Of a DNA stretch of 49,976 bases, positions 41,578-49,626 are shown piece by piece. The notes under the pieces were generated by a model. That model was not told the DNA's origin and did no database searches. It saw only the letters and a program-made list of their open reading frames with translations. Origin of the DNA: Oscillospiraceae bacterium (GTDB lineage Bacteria; Bacillota_A; Clostridia; Oscillospirales; Oscillospiraceae); NCBI GenBank assembly GCA_017540945.1, contig JAFYAB010000078.1, positions 1 through 49,976 on the forward strand. The letters run 5' to 3'. Made by a program: the position numbers and the translations under genes. The first letter of the stretch is position 1. Each line of letters starts with the position of its first letter.

Positions 41578-43050
41578 ATGTACAACAACGACACCATGAT
41601 GCAATACTTTGAATGGTATCTGCCAAACGACGGCTTCTGGTGGAAGCGCTGTGCCGCAAAGGCGGAGAAGCTCTCCGACCTGGGCATCAGCGAGGTTTGG
41701 CTGCCGCCCGCCTATAAGGGCACCTCCCAGGAGGACGTGGGCTACGGCGTTTATGATTTATATGACCTGGGCGAGTTCGACCAGAAAGGAACCGTCCGCA
41801 CCAAATACGGAACGAAGGACGAGTATGTGGCGGCGGTGGAGGCCTTCCACGCCGCGAACATCCGCGTCTATGGAGATATCGTGCTCAATCACCGCATGGG
41901 CGGCGACGAGCTGGAGACTGTCCGGGCCGTTTGCGACTGTCCGGACGACCGCATGCACCAGATGGACCGTGAACACACGGTTCACGTCTGGTCGAAATTC
42001 ACCTTTCCCGGGCGAAACGGCACGTACAGCCGCTTCACCTGGGATCACCGGGACTTCACGGGCACAGACTGGAACGAGGATTCCAAGTGCCGCGACCGCA
42101 TCTACCGCTTCACCGGCAAGCGCTGGGCCCCGGAGACCGACCCGGAAAAGGGCAACTTTGACTATCTGATGGGGATGAACGTCGACATGTCGAACCCCAC
42201 CGTTCAGCGCGAGACCGAAAACTGGCTGCGCTGGTATCTAAACGAGACCGGCGTAGACGGACTGCGGCTCGACGCGGTCAAGCACATCAGCTTTCCGTTC
42301 TACCGGGAGCTGCTGAAGCGTCTGCGTGAGGAGGGCTATCCTGCCCTGCCGGCAGTGGGAGAATACTGGAGCGGCGATTCGGGCCGTCTGCTGTACTACC
42401 TTGACGCCGTGGAAAACCAGATGTCTCTCTTTGATGTGGCTCTGCACTACAACTTCTTTCACGCGTCCCATGCAGGCGCGAATTACGATATACGGCGCAT
42501 CCTAGACAACACCCTGACAATCGCGCGCCCGATGAATGCAGTCAGCTTCGTCGACAACCATGACACCCAGCACGGTCAGAGCCTGGAATCTTTTATCGAA
42601 GATTGGTTCAAGCCCCTGGCCTACGCCCTGATCCTGCTTCGGCAGGACGGATTGCCCTGCGTGTTCTATTCCGACTACTACGGCAATCCCGTTCAGAACA
42701 GGCCGATGGTGCCGAATCTCGGCAAGATGATCAAGGCCCGCCGCAGCTACGCCTACGGAGAGCAGGAAGATTTCTTCGACGATCCCAACTGCATCGGCTG
42801 GGTCCGGCGCGGCGACGAGGAGCACCCGAATTCCGGTCTTGCGGTGGTCCTCTCCAACGGCGAGGGCCGCTCCAAGCGGATGCGGATGGGTGAGCACTTT
42901 GCCGGTGAGACGTTCTACGACGCCCTGGGCCGCTGCCAGGAGCCCGTGACCGTCGGAGACGACGGCTGGGGCGAGTTCCGCACAGAGGGCGGCAGCGTCT
43001 CCATCTGGGTACGCGCCGCAGCCTTTGAGGACCTCGTCGTGAACGAGTGA
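41578..43050 (+). CDS. Cytoplasmic alpha-amylase, GH13
   Basis: A 490-residue glycoside hydrolase of the bacterial cytoplasmic alpha-amylase type. The ATG at 41578 has AAAGGAGG 7 bases upstream and is preferred over a GTG six codons earlier. There is no signal peptide. The four GH13 regions are present: DIVLNH (100-105), GLRLDAVKH (nucleophile D232), GEYW (acid/base E262) and FVDNHD (D329). The start MMQYFEWYLPNDG is typical of the subfamily. It hydrolyses alpha-1,4 bonds of maltodextrins or stored glycogen inside the cell. The next gene begins within about 20 bases, so both may share the promoter near 41417, although a functional link is not obvious. Confidence 0.93.
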   Translation: MYNNDTMMQYFEWYLPNDGFWWKRCAAKAEKLSDLGISEVWLPPAYKGTSQEDVGYGVYDLYDLGEFDQKGTVRTKYGTKDEYVAAVEAFHAANIRVYGDIVLNHRMGGDELETVRAVCDCPDDRMHQMDREHTVHVWSKFTFPGRNGTYSRFTWDHRDFTGTDWNEDSKCRDRIYRFTGKRWAPETDPEKGNFDYLMGMNVDMSNPTVQRETENWLRWYLNETGVDGLRLDAVKHISFPFYRELLKRLREEGYPALPAVGEYWSGDSGRLLYYLDAVENQMSLFDVALHYNFFHASHAGANYDIRRILDNTLTIARPMNAVSFVDNHDTQHGQSLESFIEDWFKPLAYALILLRQDGLPCVFYSDYYGNPVQNRPMVPNLGKMIKARRSYAYGEQEDFFDDPNCIGWVRRGDEEHPNSGLAVVLSNGEGRSKRMRMGEHFAGETFYDALGRCQEPVTVGDDGWGEFRTEGGSVSIWVRAAAFEDLVVNE

Positions 43051-43067
43051 CAGCGGAGGTGCTCAGA

Positions 43068-44411
43068 TTGCAGAAAAAACGATTTCCCCTCCCTTGGCGA
43101 ATGGAAAAGCTGAATGGAGCAAATACGCTGTATTCCCGCCTGATTCCCGGGCAACGCACGGTCAAAACCGGTGTCGCCGTGACCCTCTGTCTGCTTTTCT
43201 ATATGCTGAAGGACTTTCAGGTCATGAACATGCCCGCCGAGGCGGCAATTACCGCGATCATCTGCATGCAGCCCTTCTTGCATGATACGGCAGAGAGCGC
43301 ACGCAACCGTCTGCTGGGGACCTTCGTCGGCGCGCTTTGGGGCTTTTTGTTTCTCGTAATTATGGCATTGTTTCCCGCCCTTGGGAAAGAACTCTTCCTT
43401 CTCTATCCGCTGATCGGCCTCGGCACCCTGATTACCCTGCACAGTGCCGTTTTGCTGGGCCGGTCGGATGCGTCTGGTGTAGCAGCAATCGTATTTGTCT
43501 GTGTCGTCATCGCCTACCCGGACATTGAAAACCCACTTGAGCAGGCATTTAGCCGAATCCTCGATGTCATACTGGGCACGTTTGTCGCAATTCTTGTCAA
43601 CAGCGTTCATTTACCCCGGGCAAAACAGCAGAACAAGGTGTTTTTCATTCCCGTATCGGGTCTTACAGACGAGCACTACGCTCCGCTGTCCGCTGCGATC
43701 CAGTTTCGGCTGCAGAGTCTTCTCCGAAAAGATGCGAAGCTCTGCCTGATATCGGAGCATGCGCCGGCATTTCAGACTGCCGCACCCGCAACCCAGAATC
43801 CCGTGCCGATGATCGTGATGGACGGCGCTGCGATTTATGATCCGAATGAAAACATGTATCTGGCGACAACAAACCTGGATCCCGCCTCATGCCGCTGGCT
43901 GATGAAGCGCTTGGAAAACCAAAGCTTCTTCATCTATACGGTGCACAGAGACCGCAACTTCATCTATCACCATGGAGAAGCGACGGAGATGGACCGCACA
44001 GTCTACAGTCACCTGAAACGGTCACCATACCGGTATTATCTCGACGACGACCACTTTTCTGTAACGGATGTTGTGTATATCAAGCTTGTCACCACGAGAG
44101 AACAGGCAGAGAAGGTGCAGCATGAGCTGGAGCCGATGCTCGAAAAGATGAAGCTGCGTTCCGTCATCCGGCCACAGGCCGGTCTGGAAGATGGCTGCGG
44201 CCTCTATTTCTACGCCGCGCACGCGGATCAGGCGCACGCACGGGCACATCTGATGCAGCTGCTCCGGCAAAAGGACCCCGGCCTCGAAGCCTGTCTGATC
44301 TCCGGCGATCGGCCTTATTCGACCGAGGCGGATGCTGTCAGGCTGCTGCGGAAGGTGGACAAAGCCTATGAGCCGCTGCTGCTGACGGAGCGGCTGAGAA
44401 AAAAACTATAG
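43068..44411 (+). CDS. FUSC/ArAE-like membrane protein fused to a degenerate HAD-like domain
   Basis: A 447-residue protein. The TTG at 43068 is chosen because GGAGGTG lies 6 bases upstream; a GTG at 43047 overlaps the amylase stop but has no ribosome site. Residues about 20-175 form six membrane helices in the pattern of the aromatic acid exporter/FUSC family. Residues about 185-440 are soluble and follow the order of Cof-type HAD phosphatases (FFIPVSGLTDEHYAPLSAAI, then PMIVMDGAAIYD), but the nucleophile motif DxDGT is replaced by VSGLTD, so phosphatase activity is unlikely. The soluble part may instead bind a ligand and gate transport. The substrate is unknown. A terminator follows. Confidence 0.8.
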   Translation: MQKKRFPLPWRMEKLNGANTLYSRLIPGQRTVKTGVAVTLCLLFYMLKDFQVMNMPAEAAITAIICMQPFLHDTAESARNRLLGTFVGALWGFLFLVIMALFPALGKELFLLYPLIGLGTLITLHSAVLLGRSDASGVAAIVFVCVVIAYPDIENPLEQAFSRILDVILGTFVAILVNSVHLPRAKQQNKVFFIPVSGLTDEHYAPLSAAIQFRLQSLLRKDAKLCLISEHAPAFQTAAPATQNPVPMIVMDGAAIYDPNENMYLATTNLDPASCRWLMKRLENQSFFIYTVHRDRNFIYHHGEATEMDRTVYSHLKRSPYRYYLDDDHFSVTDVVYIKLVTTREQAEKVQHELEPMLEKMKLRSVIRPQAGLEDGCGLYFYAAHADQAHARAHLMQLLRQKDPGLEACLISGDRPYSTEADAVRLLRKVDKAYEPLLLTERLRKKL

Positions 44412-44441
44412 GCCGAAAGGCACGCGTCTGATTTGTACCAA

Positions 44442-44478
44442 GGCGGAGGCACCTGATAAATGCCTCCGCCCAATTTAT
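44442..44478 (+). terminator. Terminator behind the FUSC gene
   Basis: GGCGGAGGCA (44442-44451) and TGCCTCCGCC (44461-44470) form a 10-bp stem with a 9-base loop, followed by the T-rich CAATTTATT. Confidence 0.75.
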
Positions 44479-44479
44479 T

Positions 44480-44900
44480 AGCTACTCCGGCAGCGGTCAG
44501 TTCCCGCTGGCCGCTGCCTTACGGGGGCACAGAGCCAGAATACAGGGTGGGGCTCCCACCGTGACGGTGGTGCTAAAACTCCGTGCAAGCGGTGCTCTTG
44601 CTCTGTAATTCAGTCAAGTGGCCTTCTGCGCCGTGAGGGTGGCCTGATTTCTCCGAGACGGTAGCCCTAAAAGGCCGTAACGGTTAAGCTTCCAGATAGC
44701 TCTGAGTGAAGCGATACTTCCGCTATATGAAGCAGCGCCTCTGAACCATTTGGCTCGCAGGCGCTGTCGCAATTATTTCCTTTTTGTGTTTCTGTAGGCT
44801 CTGACCGCGTGACAGTGCAAAGCCTTGTAGCGTCATGGGGTATCAGCCCAACTAAAAAGATAACGGCCAAAGGTGAGATGATCCCCTGGCCGTGTGCTTT
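44480..44900 (+). ncRNA. Candidate structured non-coding RNA
   Basis: About 420 bases without a plausible gene but with dense secondary structure: GGCAGCGG/CCGCTGCC near 44490-44518, CCACCG-TGA-CGGTGG near 44560, CAGAGC pairing with GCTCTG across that part, and CAGCGCCT/AGGCGCTG near 44733-44775. GGTGGGGCTCC followed by GTGCTAAAACTCCG resembles the outer core of the M-box magnesium riboswitch (GGTGAGGCTCC, GTGCTAAAGCTC), yet the long inner arms are reduced to one short hairpin and no magnesium transporter gene follows. A free-standing RNA such as a raiA-type RNA, or a new class, is also possible. A terminator-like stem closes it at 44863-44901. Strand is judged from the M-box-like elements. 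Confidence 0.4.
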
Positions 44901-44901
44901 T
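44863..44901. terminator. Bidirectional terminator
   Basis: ACGGCCA (44863-44869) and TGGCCGT (44887-44893) form a stem. On the plus strand GTGCTTTT follows; on the minus strand TATCTTTTTAG follows. It can end the structured RNA to the left and leftward transcription from the fructoselysine genes. Confidence 0.6.
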
Positions 44902-44937
44902 GCTGTATAGTTTACTGTAGTTTATAGAATACTGTGG

Positions 44938-44975
44938 CAACAGCCTCCGGACAGTTTTTTGTCCGGAGGCTGTTG
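44938..44975 (-). terminator. Very strong hairpin behind the frlD gene
   Basis: CAACAGCCTCCGGACA and TGTCCGGAGGCTGTTG form a perfect 16-bp stem with a 6-base loop, beginning 19 bases after the stop of the kinase gene. No T-run follows, so it may protect the mRNA end while the stem at 44863-44901 terminates. Confidence 0.65.
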
Positions 44976-44993
44976 TGCTATCGGTTGGCCATT

Positions 44994-45782
44994 TTATCTC
45001 CAGGCTCCACTGTAGCCGATGGTCACAGCGGCGTTTTTCGCACCCGCGGCCATACAGGCCGGGATGGGAAGGCGCTGAAACCAAGCGGCCAGGAAGCCGG
45101 CTATGTAACTGTCTCCCGCGCCGAGTGTGTCCACCACAGAACAGGGAATGGCTCCGACCGTATAGAACTCCGTGCCGTCAAAGGCCATACTGCCCCTGCT
45201 GCCACGGGTGGCGATTACCAGCTTCGGTCCCATTGCCTGCAGCTCCCTCAGCTTCCCATGAAGAGCCTCGTCTCCGCTGCGGGAGTCCGAGAAGAAAAAC
45301 AGGGTCGTATGAGGCAGGGCGATCCGAGCGGTTTTGCCGAGGGGACTTTCCGAGGCATCGAAGGCCGTCGGGATTCCCCGGTGACGGAGCTCCGGCAAAA
45401 CGGATTCCGCGTGGCCCCAAAGGGTCGCGGCGGCCAGATGATGAGCACAGAAGAAGTCCAGGTCCTCCTGCGTGGGGCTAAATTGCGCCATGACGCCCTC
45501 TTCATAGTCTCCGAAGACACGATCTCCGTCAAGCATACGCACATGGCTCACGGCGGTGGGGCCGTCGAGGACTCGCAGGCGGGAGAGATCCACGCCCTTC
45601 TCCCGGAGGGTTCGGCGAAGCAGTTCGCCGTTTTCGTCGTTTCCCACAGCCCCCACATAGGAGGATTCCATTCCCAGGCAGCGCAGATAGACGGCGACAT
45701 TCACGGCATTCCCGCCGGGATATCGCTTTCCGGTCTCGTCGTAGCTGTCGATGCAATTATCGCCAATGCAGACAATTTTCAT
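44994..45782 (-). CDS. frlD: Fructoselysine 6-kinase (PfkB family)
   Basis: A 262-residue PfkB-family sugar kinase, full length for FrlD. GGNAVNVAV (residues 23-31) is the substrate-binding motif, DTLGAGDSY (218-226) is the anion-hole motif with catalytic D224, and TRGSRGS is the ATP-binding strand. It phosphorylates fructoselysine, the Amadori product of lysine and glucose, at C6. AGGAGGGG lies 4-5 bases before the ATG. The deglycase gene ends 29 bases upstream, so kinase and deglycase are co-transcribed and act in sequence. The name rests on resemblance to FrlD and on the neighbour; another PfkB substrate cannot be fully excluded. No fructoselysine transporter is seen in the window. Confidence 0.85.
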   Translation of the reverse strand: MKIVCIGDNCIDSYDETGKRYPGGNAVNVAVYLRCLGMESSYVGAVGNDENGELLRRTLREKGVDLSRLRVLDGPTAVSHVRMLDGDRVFGDYEEGVMAQFSPTQEDLDFFCAHHLAAATLWGHAESVLPELRHRGIPTAFDASESPLGKTARIALPHTTLFFFSDSRSGDEALHGKLRELQAMGPKLVIATRGSRGSMAFDGTEFYTVGAIPCSVVDTLGAGDSYIAGFLAAWFQRLPIPACMAAGAKNAAVTIGYSGAWR

Positions 45783-45811
45783 GGCGCCCCTCCTGAATAT
45801 TTAATGCGGGA

Positions 45812-46807
45812 TCAGTAATCCATCTTTCTGTAATATCTCCGCAAGCTCATGTCGTGGCCGCTCAACGCCTCCAGGTGGACATCGATCCGACCGGTGACAG
45901 CGCGCATCACGAGATGGCTGACAGCTCCGCGGAAGACCGGTTCGATACCGGGAAGCTCATAGTCCTTTGTATCGATGACGGTATGATTCCGATTGACCTT
46001 TGACAGGAAGCGGGCTGCCCGTTCTCCCAGGGGACGCTGGGTGTCCTCGCCAATGAAAAGGGTCACGGGCGTGTCCTCCCCGATGACCTCCAAGGTTCCG
46101 TGGAAGAGCTCTGCTGCATGGATGGACTTGGATCGCATCCAGTGCATTTCCTCCCAGAAGCACATGGCATATGAGTAGGCTGCGCCCCAGAGAGTTCCGG
46201 CGCCGACGAAGTAATGCAGCGGATCGTCCTTGTGGGCGACGGCAAAAGCCGCGGCAAAGGGATCGGCAGCCTTCTCCACGCTGACCAGAGCCTCCGGCAG
46301 GAAGCGTTCGAACTGGGCATACATCTCCTCATATTCCGGCAGTTCTCCGGCCCGGTAAAGAAAGCAATCAGCGGTCATAAAAAACTTGAGCTGCTCGTTG
46401 CCGGGATAGGAGAAACAGCGGTCCGCAAGCCTTGCCAGCGGAGCGTCCGCATCGTCCACAAAGCCCAGGACCATTGCGCCAGCCTGTTTGACCTTTTCCA
46501 CAGCGGCGACAACCTCAGAGGTAGTTCCGCTGACGGAGGAAAAGACCACAAGAGTACCTTCTCCGATCCGGCGATCCCCGACGACTGCGTATTCCGCGGC
46601 ATTGAGCGCAAAGGTCTCCAGGGCGGTGCGCTCCTTCATGTGACAGATCACCTGCTTGGCGCTGGCCCAGGTGCCACCGATGCCCAGCCAGTAGAGCCTG
46701 CGTATGCCTTCGTCCCAGGCCGCGTCCACAAAGGTTTCTATTTCTCCTCGCAGCGACAGAGCGCCTCGGACGCTTTGCAGCTTCTGCTCTTCGTCGAATT
46801 TCAGCAC
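45812..46807 (-). CDS. frlB: Fructoselysine 6-phosphate deglycase (SIS family)
   Basis: A 331-residue protein with two SIS domains of the glucosamine-6-phosphate synthase isomerase kind. The GTG at 46807 is preferred since GGAGGG lies 8 bases upstream; an ATG five codons earlier sits inside that site. GIGGTWASAKQ and SSVSGTTSEVVA are the first SIS domain's substrate loops, and AELFHGTLEVI is the usual motif of the second domain. It splits fructoselysine 6-phosphate into lysine and glucose 6-phosphate in the cytoplasm. Length is normal. With the following kinase gene it forms the minimal pathway for using glycated lysine. Related deglycases for other Amadori products exist, so the exact amino acid is less certain than the reaction type. 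Confidence 0.85.
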   Translation of the reverse strand: MLKFDEEQKLQSVRGALSLRGEIETFVDAAWDEGIRRLYWLGIGGTWASAKQVICHMKERTALETFALNAAEYAVVGDRRIGEGTLVVFSSVSGTTSEVVAAVEKVKQAGAMVLGFVDDADAPLARLADRCFSYPGNEQLKFFMTADCFLYRAGELPEYEEMYAQFERFLPEALVSVEKAADPFAAAFAVAHKDDPLHYFVGAGTLWGAAYSYAMCFWEEMHWMRSKSIHAAELFHGTLEVIGEDTPVTLFIGEDTQRPLGERAARFLSKVNRNHTVIDTKDYELPGIEPVFRGAVSHLVMRAVTGRIDVHLEALSGHDMSLRRYYRKMDY

Positions 46808-46876
46808 TGTCCATCCCTCCAATGTATGATCGGTATCGCAGCTTTCCGCGCGGCGGGTTCCGTCTGCATAGACCTG

Positions 46877-47449
46877 TCAGGAACTCTCGCCGACGCCGAG
46901 CAGGGCGATATCCGCGGCGTAGGGCTTCATGCCCTCGATGCAGATCTCCGCGACCTCGCTGACGGACATACCCAGCATCTCGCAACCTTGCCTGATCAGT
47001 TCCCGGTCGCATTTGGCAGCGAATTTCTTATCCTTGAATTTCTTCATAAAGCTTTTGGTTTCCAGGTCGGTGATCCCCATTGGACGCATACGGGCGCAGG
47101 CCTGGATGATACCGGTCAGCTCGTCCACGGTGTAGAGGCTCTTTTCCAGATTCGTTTCCGGCCTGACATCGGTGCAGTGTCCGTAGCCGTGGCTCAAAAT
47201 CGCCCGCACGTCCTCCTCCGGGACGCCCGCCGCCAGCAGCGGCTCCTCGGTGTGCCGCAGATGTTCGTCGGGGTATTTTTCGTAATCGTAGTCATGCAGA
47301 TAGCCCACAGCCATCCAATGCTCCCGATCCTCGCCAAAATGCGCAGCCATCGCGCCCATTGCGTACATGACGTTCTTGGCGTGGAGGATCAGATGCTCCT
47401 CCGTCACCTGGGAATCGTTCAGTTCCTTCGCTCTTTGCAGAGTCAGCAT
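46877..47449 (-). CDS. HD-domain protein
   Basis: A 190-residue protein from the ATG at 47449 (AAAGGGGAAAAG upstream). HLILHAKNV and then GYLHDYDYEKYPDEH carry the His and His-Asp residues of a metal-binding HD domain; ILSHGYGH and the charged helix after it complete the fold. Such stand-alone HD proteins are hydrolases of nucleotides or phosphoesters, often annotated only as hydrolases. The start overlaps the end of the exporter gene by 7 bases, so the two are coupled. Its place before the fructoselysine genes does not by itself suggest a role in that pathway. Confidence 0.85.
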   Translation of the reverse strand: MLTLQRAKELNDSQVTEEHLILHAKNVMYAMGAMAAHFGEDREHWMAVGYLHDYDYEKYPDEHLRHTEEPLLAAGVPEEDVRAILSHGYGHCTDVRPETNLEKSLYTVDELTGIIQACARMRPMGITDLETKSFMKKFKDKKFAAKCDRELIRQGCEMLGMSVSEVAEICIEGMKPYAADIALLGVGESS

Positions 47450-48342
47450 GTTTCTTTTCCCCTTTTTCGTGCTTTTTTGTTGGTTGAGAGTGCTTCCGCA
47501 AATCGGGAGTAAACATAGACGCCGAAGATGATTACACAAGCCCCGATGATAACCTGCAGGCTTGGAATCTCCCGGAACAGCAGCAGGCCGAGGGCGCTTG
47601 CGAATACCGGCTCCAGGAGCTTTACCGTGGAGATAAAGGCCGCGCTCTCATACTTGAGGCCCCAGCTGAAAACGCTGTGTCCGAGCAGTGTGCAGAACAC
47701 CGCCATTCCCAGTGCCGAGAGCCAGTTGACCGGCGCATAGCCGACCATGGGCGTTCCCTTGCAGAGCAGGATCACAAGAACGGTCATCGCGGCAGAGGAA
47801 TAGACCAGCAGCGTATAAGTCGTTGTGGCAATCTCCCTCCGGCAGCTTTTCCCGATGATGGTGTAGACCGCCATGCAGGCCGCGCCGGCAAGCGCGATCA
47901 AATCGCCAAGCAGCACATTGTCCCCTCCGCCCGCGTCTGACAGGGCGATCAAGACACTGCCCGCAAATGTGAGCAAAATGCCGATCCAGGCCCGCCAGCA
48001 GATCTTCTCCCGAAACAGGAACAGCATCAGAAAAGCCACGAAGAACACTTCGGTATCCACCAGGGCCACTGCGGAGGCGATAGACGTGTGATGGATCGCT
48101 TCAAAATAGCAGGTGAAATGAAGGCCGAGAAACAGTCCGCTCACGATGCTCAATACAGCGGTCCGTTTTCTCATGCGCTTCAGCTCTTCCCGATTTCGAA
48201 GCAGGACATAAGGCAGCAGCAAAAGCGCCGCGATCAAAACCCTGTAGAGCACCAGCACCATGGACGGCGCGTCGGAGATTCGGACGAAAGGCGCGGAAAG
48301 CGACACGCCTAAAACACCGAGCAGAATCAGCAGTTTTTTCAT
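47443..48342 (-). CDS. EamA-family (DMT) transporter
   Basis: A 299-residue protein with ten hydrophobic helices in two EamA halves. Typical motifs are visible: APFVRISDAPSMVLVLYR in the first helix pair, ALVDTEVFFVAFL at the end of the first half, and LLEPVFASALGLLLFREIPS at the end of the second half. Length is normal for the family, which exports or imports amino acids, sugars or metabolites. The last residues are basic (KKARKRGK), cytoplasmic. The upstream ribosome site is weak. Standing in the same leftward run as frlB and frlD it could move a product or substrate of that pathway, for example lysine, but this is a guess. Confidence 0.88.
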   Translation of the reverse strand: MKKLLILLGVLGVSLSAPFVRISDAPSMVLVLYRVLIAALLLLPYVLLRNREELKRMRKRTAVLSIVSGLFLGLHFTCYFEAIHHTSIASAVALVDTEVFFVAFLMLFLFREKICWRAWIGILLTFAGSVLIALSDAGGGDNVLLGDLIALAGAACMAVYTIIGKSCRREIATTTYTLLVYSSAAMTVLVILLCKGTPMVGYAPVNWLSALGMAVFCTLLGHSVFSWGLKYESAAFISTVKLLEPVFASALGLLLFREIPSLQVIIGACVIIFGVYVYSRFAEALSTNKKARKRGKETC

Positions 48343-48365
48343 AATCGTACGCTCTCAAAACACCG

Positions 48366-48869
48366 TTATGGACTTGTTTTTTCAAAGGCCAGCCGCGGGA
48401 AATTGTCCTCTTCCACGTAGATCGTTCCGCAGTGGACGAAGCCCAGCTTGGCTAAAAGCCTCCGCATCACAGTGTTGTCACCGTGGGTGTCGATCCGCAG
48501 ATGCCTGCACTGCTCGAAAGCCCAGCTGATGCAGAAGGTACCGACTCCCTTTTCCGAACCGTCCGCCGCGATTCTGTGAACCACGCCGTAGGGCCTGTCG
48601 TCCAGCCATGCGCCGTCCGTGATCCGCCTGTAGGTTGGCTCAATATCCGGCCCATGTATAAAGAAGAAGGTCCCGATCACCCGGCCATCGTCATCGACGC
48701 AGACATAGCTGTTGCCGTCCCGGATGTCGTTTCGGATCAGCTGCTCCGGCGGCCAGTTGGTCGGTCCCCACTGATCGGGATTTCCGTGCTCCGCCATAAA
48801 CTTCCTCGCATGGGCGTACAGCTCCATGATCCGATCCAGATCCATCACGGTCGATTTTCGTATATTCAT
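48366..48869 (-). CDS. GNAT-family N-acetyltransferase
   Basis: A 167-residue acetyltransferase. The ATG at 48869 begins MNIRKSTVMDLDRIMELY, the usual first strand and helix of the fold; a longer frame upstream has no start signal. HRIAADGSEKGVGTFCISWAF matches the acetyl-CoA loop region with a modified glycine pattern, and MRRLLAKLGFVHCGTIYV is the usual distal helix and strand. GNPDQWGPTNWPP near the start is typical of a group of clostridial GNATs with unknown substrate. Its ATG overlaps the TGA of the upstream dehydrogenase gene (48866-48869), which indicates coupled translation. Confidence 0.87.
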   Translation of the reverse strand: MNIRKSTVMDLDRIMELYAHARKFMAEHGNPDQWGPTNWPPEQLIRNDIRDGNSYVCVDDDGRVIGTFFFIHGPDIEPTYRRITDGAWLDDRPYGVVHRIAADGSEKGVGTFCISWAFEQCRHLRIDTHGDNTVMRRLLAKLGFVHCGTIYVEEDNFPRLAFEKTSP

Positions 48870-49600
48870 TGCCCCGGAACGCCCTCTTTCTCCCGGTAAT
48901 ACCATCCGTGCTCGGCGTGATAAATCATCTGCCTGGTCATACCGCCGTCGACGCAGATGTTCTCTCCGGTCAGAAAGCCGGCTTTGTCTGAGCAGAGGAA
49001 GAGGGTCAACTCCGCGATATCCGCCGGCTTTCCGACCCGGCCTGCGGGCTGCTGAAGGGCGTCCGGTCCTGTGATCTTAGCGCCCGTGGTGTCGATCCAG
49101 CCGGGGGAGATGCTGTTGACGCGAGCCTTTCCGGCCAGACTGACTGCCATCGCGTGAGTCAGGGCGGAGATTCCGCCCTTGGCCGCGGTATAGCTTTCCG
49201 TCTGGGGCTGGCTCATGCGGTCCCGGGAGGAGGAGATGTTCACAACGGCAGCACCTGCCGCAAAATACGGCGCCAGGAGCTTTGTCAGATAGAAGGGTGC
49301 GGTGACACCCACAGCCAGGGCGTACTGAAACTCTTCATAGCTGCATTCGTTAATCCCCCGCATCAGAGGCAGGGCGTTGTTGACCAGACAATCTACATGT
49401 CCGGATTGCCCGATTACATGGGCGGCAAAACGCTCCAGCGTCTCCCGGTCGCCCACGTCTCCTACGAACCAGTTTCCTGGCTGCCGGTCGATGATGTGGA
49501 CGACGGCGCCTTCCCGGCGGAAGGCCTCGGCAATCGCCCGGCCGATACCCTGCGCGCCGCCGGTGACCACGGCGACCTTATTCAGAAAGGCTTTTTCCAT
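48866..49600 (-). CDS. Short-chain dehydrogenase/reductase
   Basis: A 244-residue classical SDR. GGAGG lies 8 bases before the ATG at 49600. TGGAQGIGRAIA (about 14-25) is the nucleotide-binding glycine motif, LVNNA the next structural motif, and S-(11)-YTAAKGG the catalytic Ser, Tyr and Lys; SPGWIDT follows. The acidic/basic pattern after the second strand (IIDRQ) favours NAD over NADP. The end GGMTRQMIYHAEHGWYY is typical of a subgroup often annotated only as SDR oxidoreductase. The substrate is not known. It is coupled to the acetyltransferase gene and follows the PhzF-family gene by 26 bases. Confidence 0.9.
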   Translation of the reverse strand: MEKAFLNKVAVVTGGAQGIGRAIAEAFRREGAVVHIIDRQPGNWFVGDVGDRETLERFAAHVIGQSGHVDCLVNNALPLMRGINECSYEEFQYALAVGVTAPFYLTKLLAPYFAAGAAVVNISSSRDRMSQPQTESYTAAKGGISALTHAMAVSLAGKARVNSISPGWIDTTGAKITGPDALQQPAGRVGKPADIAELTLFLCSDKAGFLTGENICVDGGMTRQMIYHAEHGWYYREKEGVPGQ

Positions 49601-49626
49601 CGCTTGAACCTCCATGCTGATTCTTT

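Noticed and set aside
44667..44870. Short minus-strand open frame in the structured RNA region
   Set aside because: No ribosome site, no protein-like character, and the sequence is dominated by hairpins.
44480..44900. Classical M-box magnesium riboswitch
   Set aside because: Only the outer conserved pieces are similar; the long inner arms and a downstream magnesium transporter gene are missing, so I keep it as an unassigned structured RNA.
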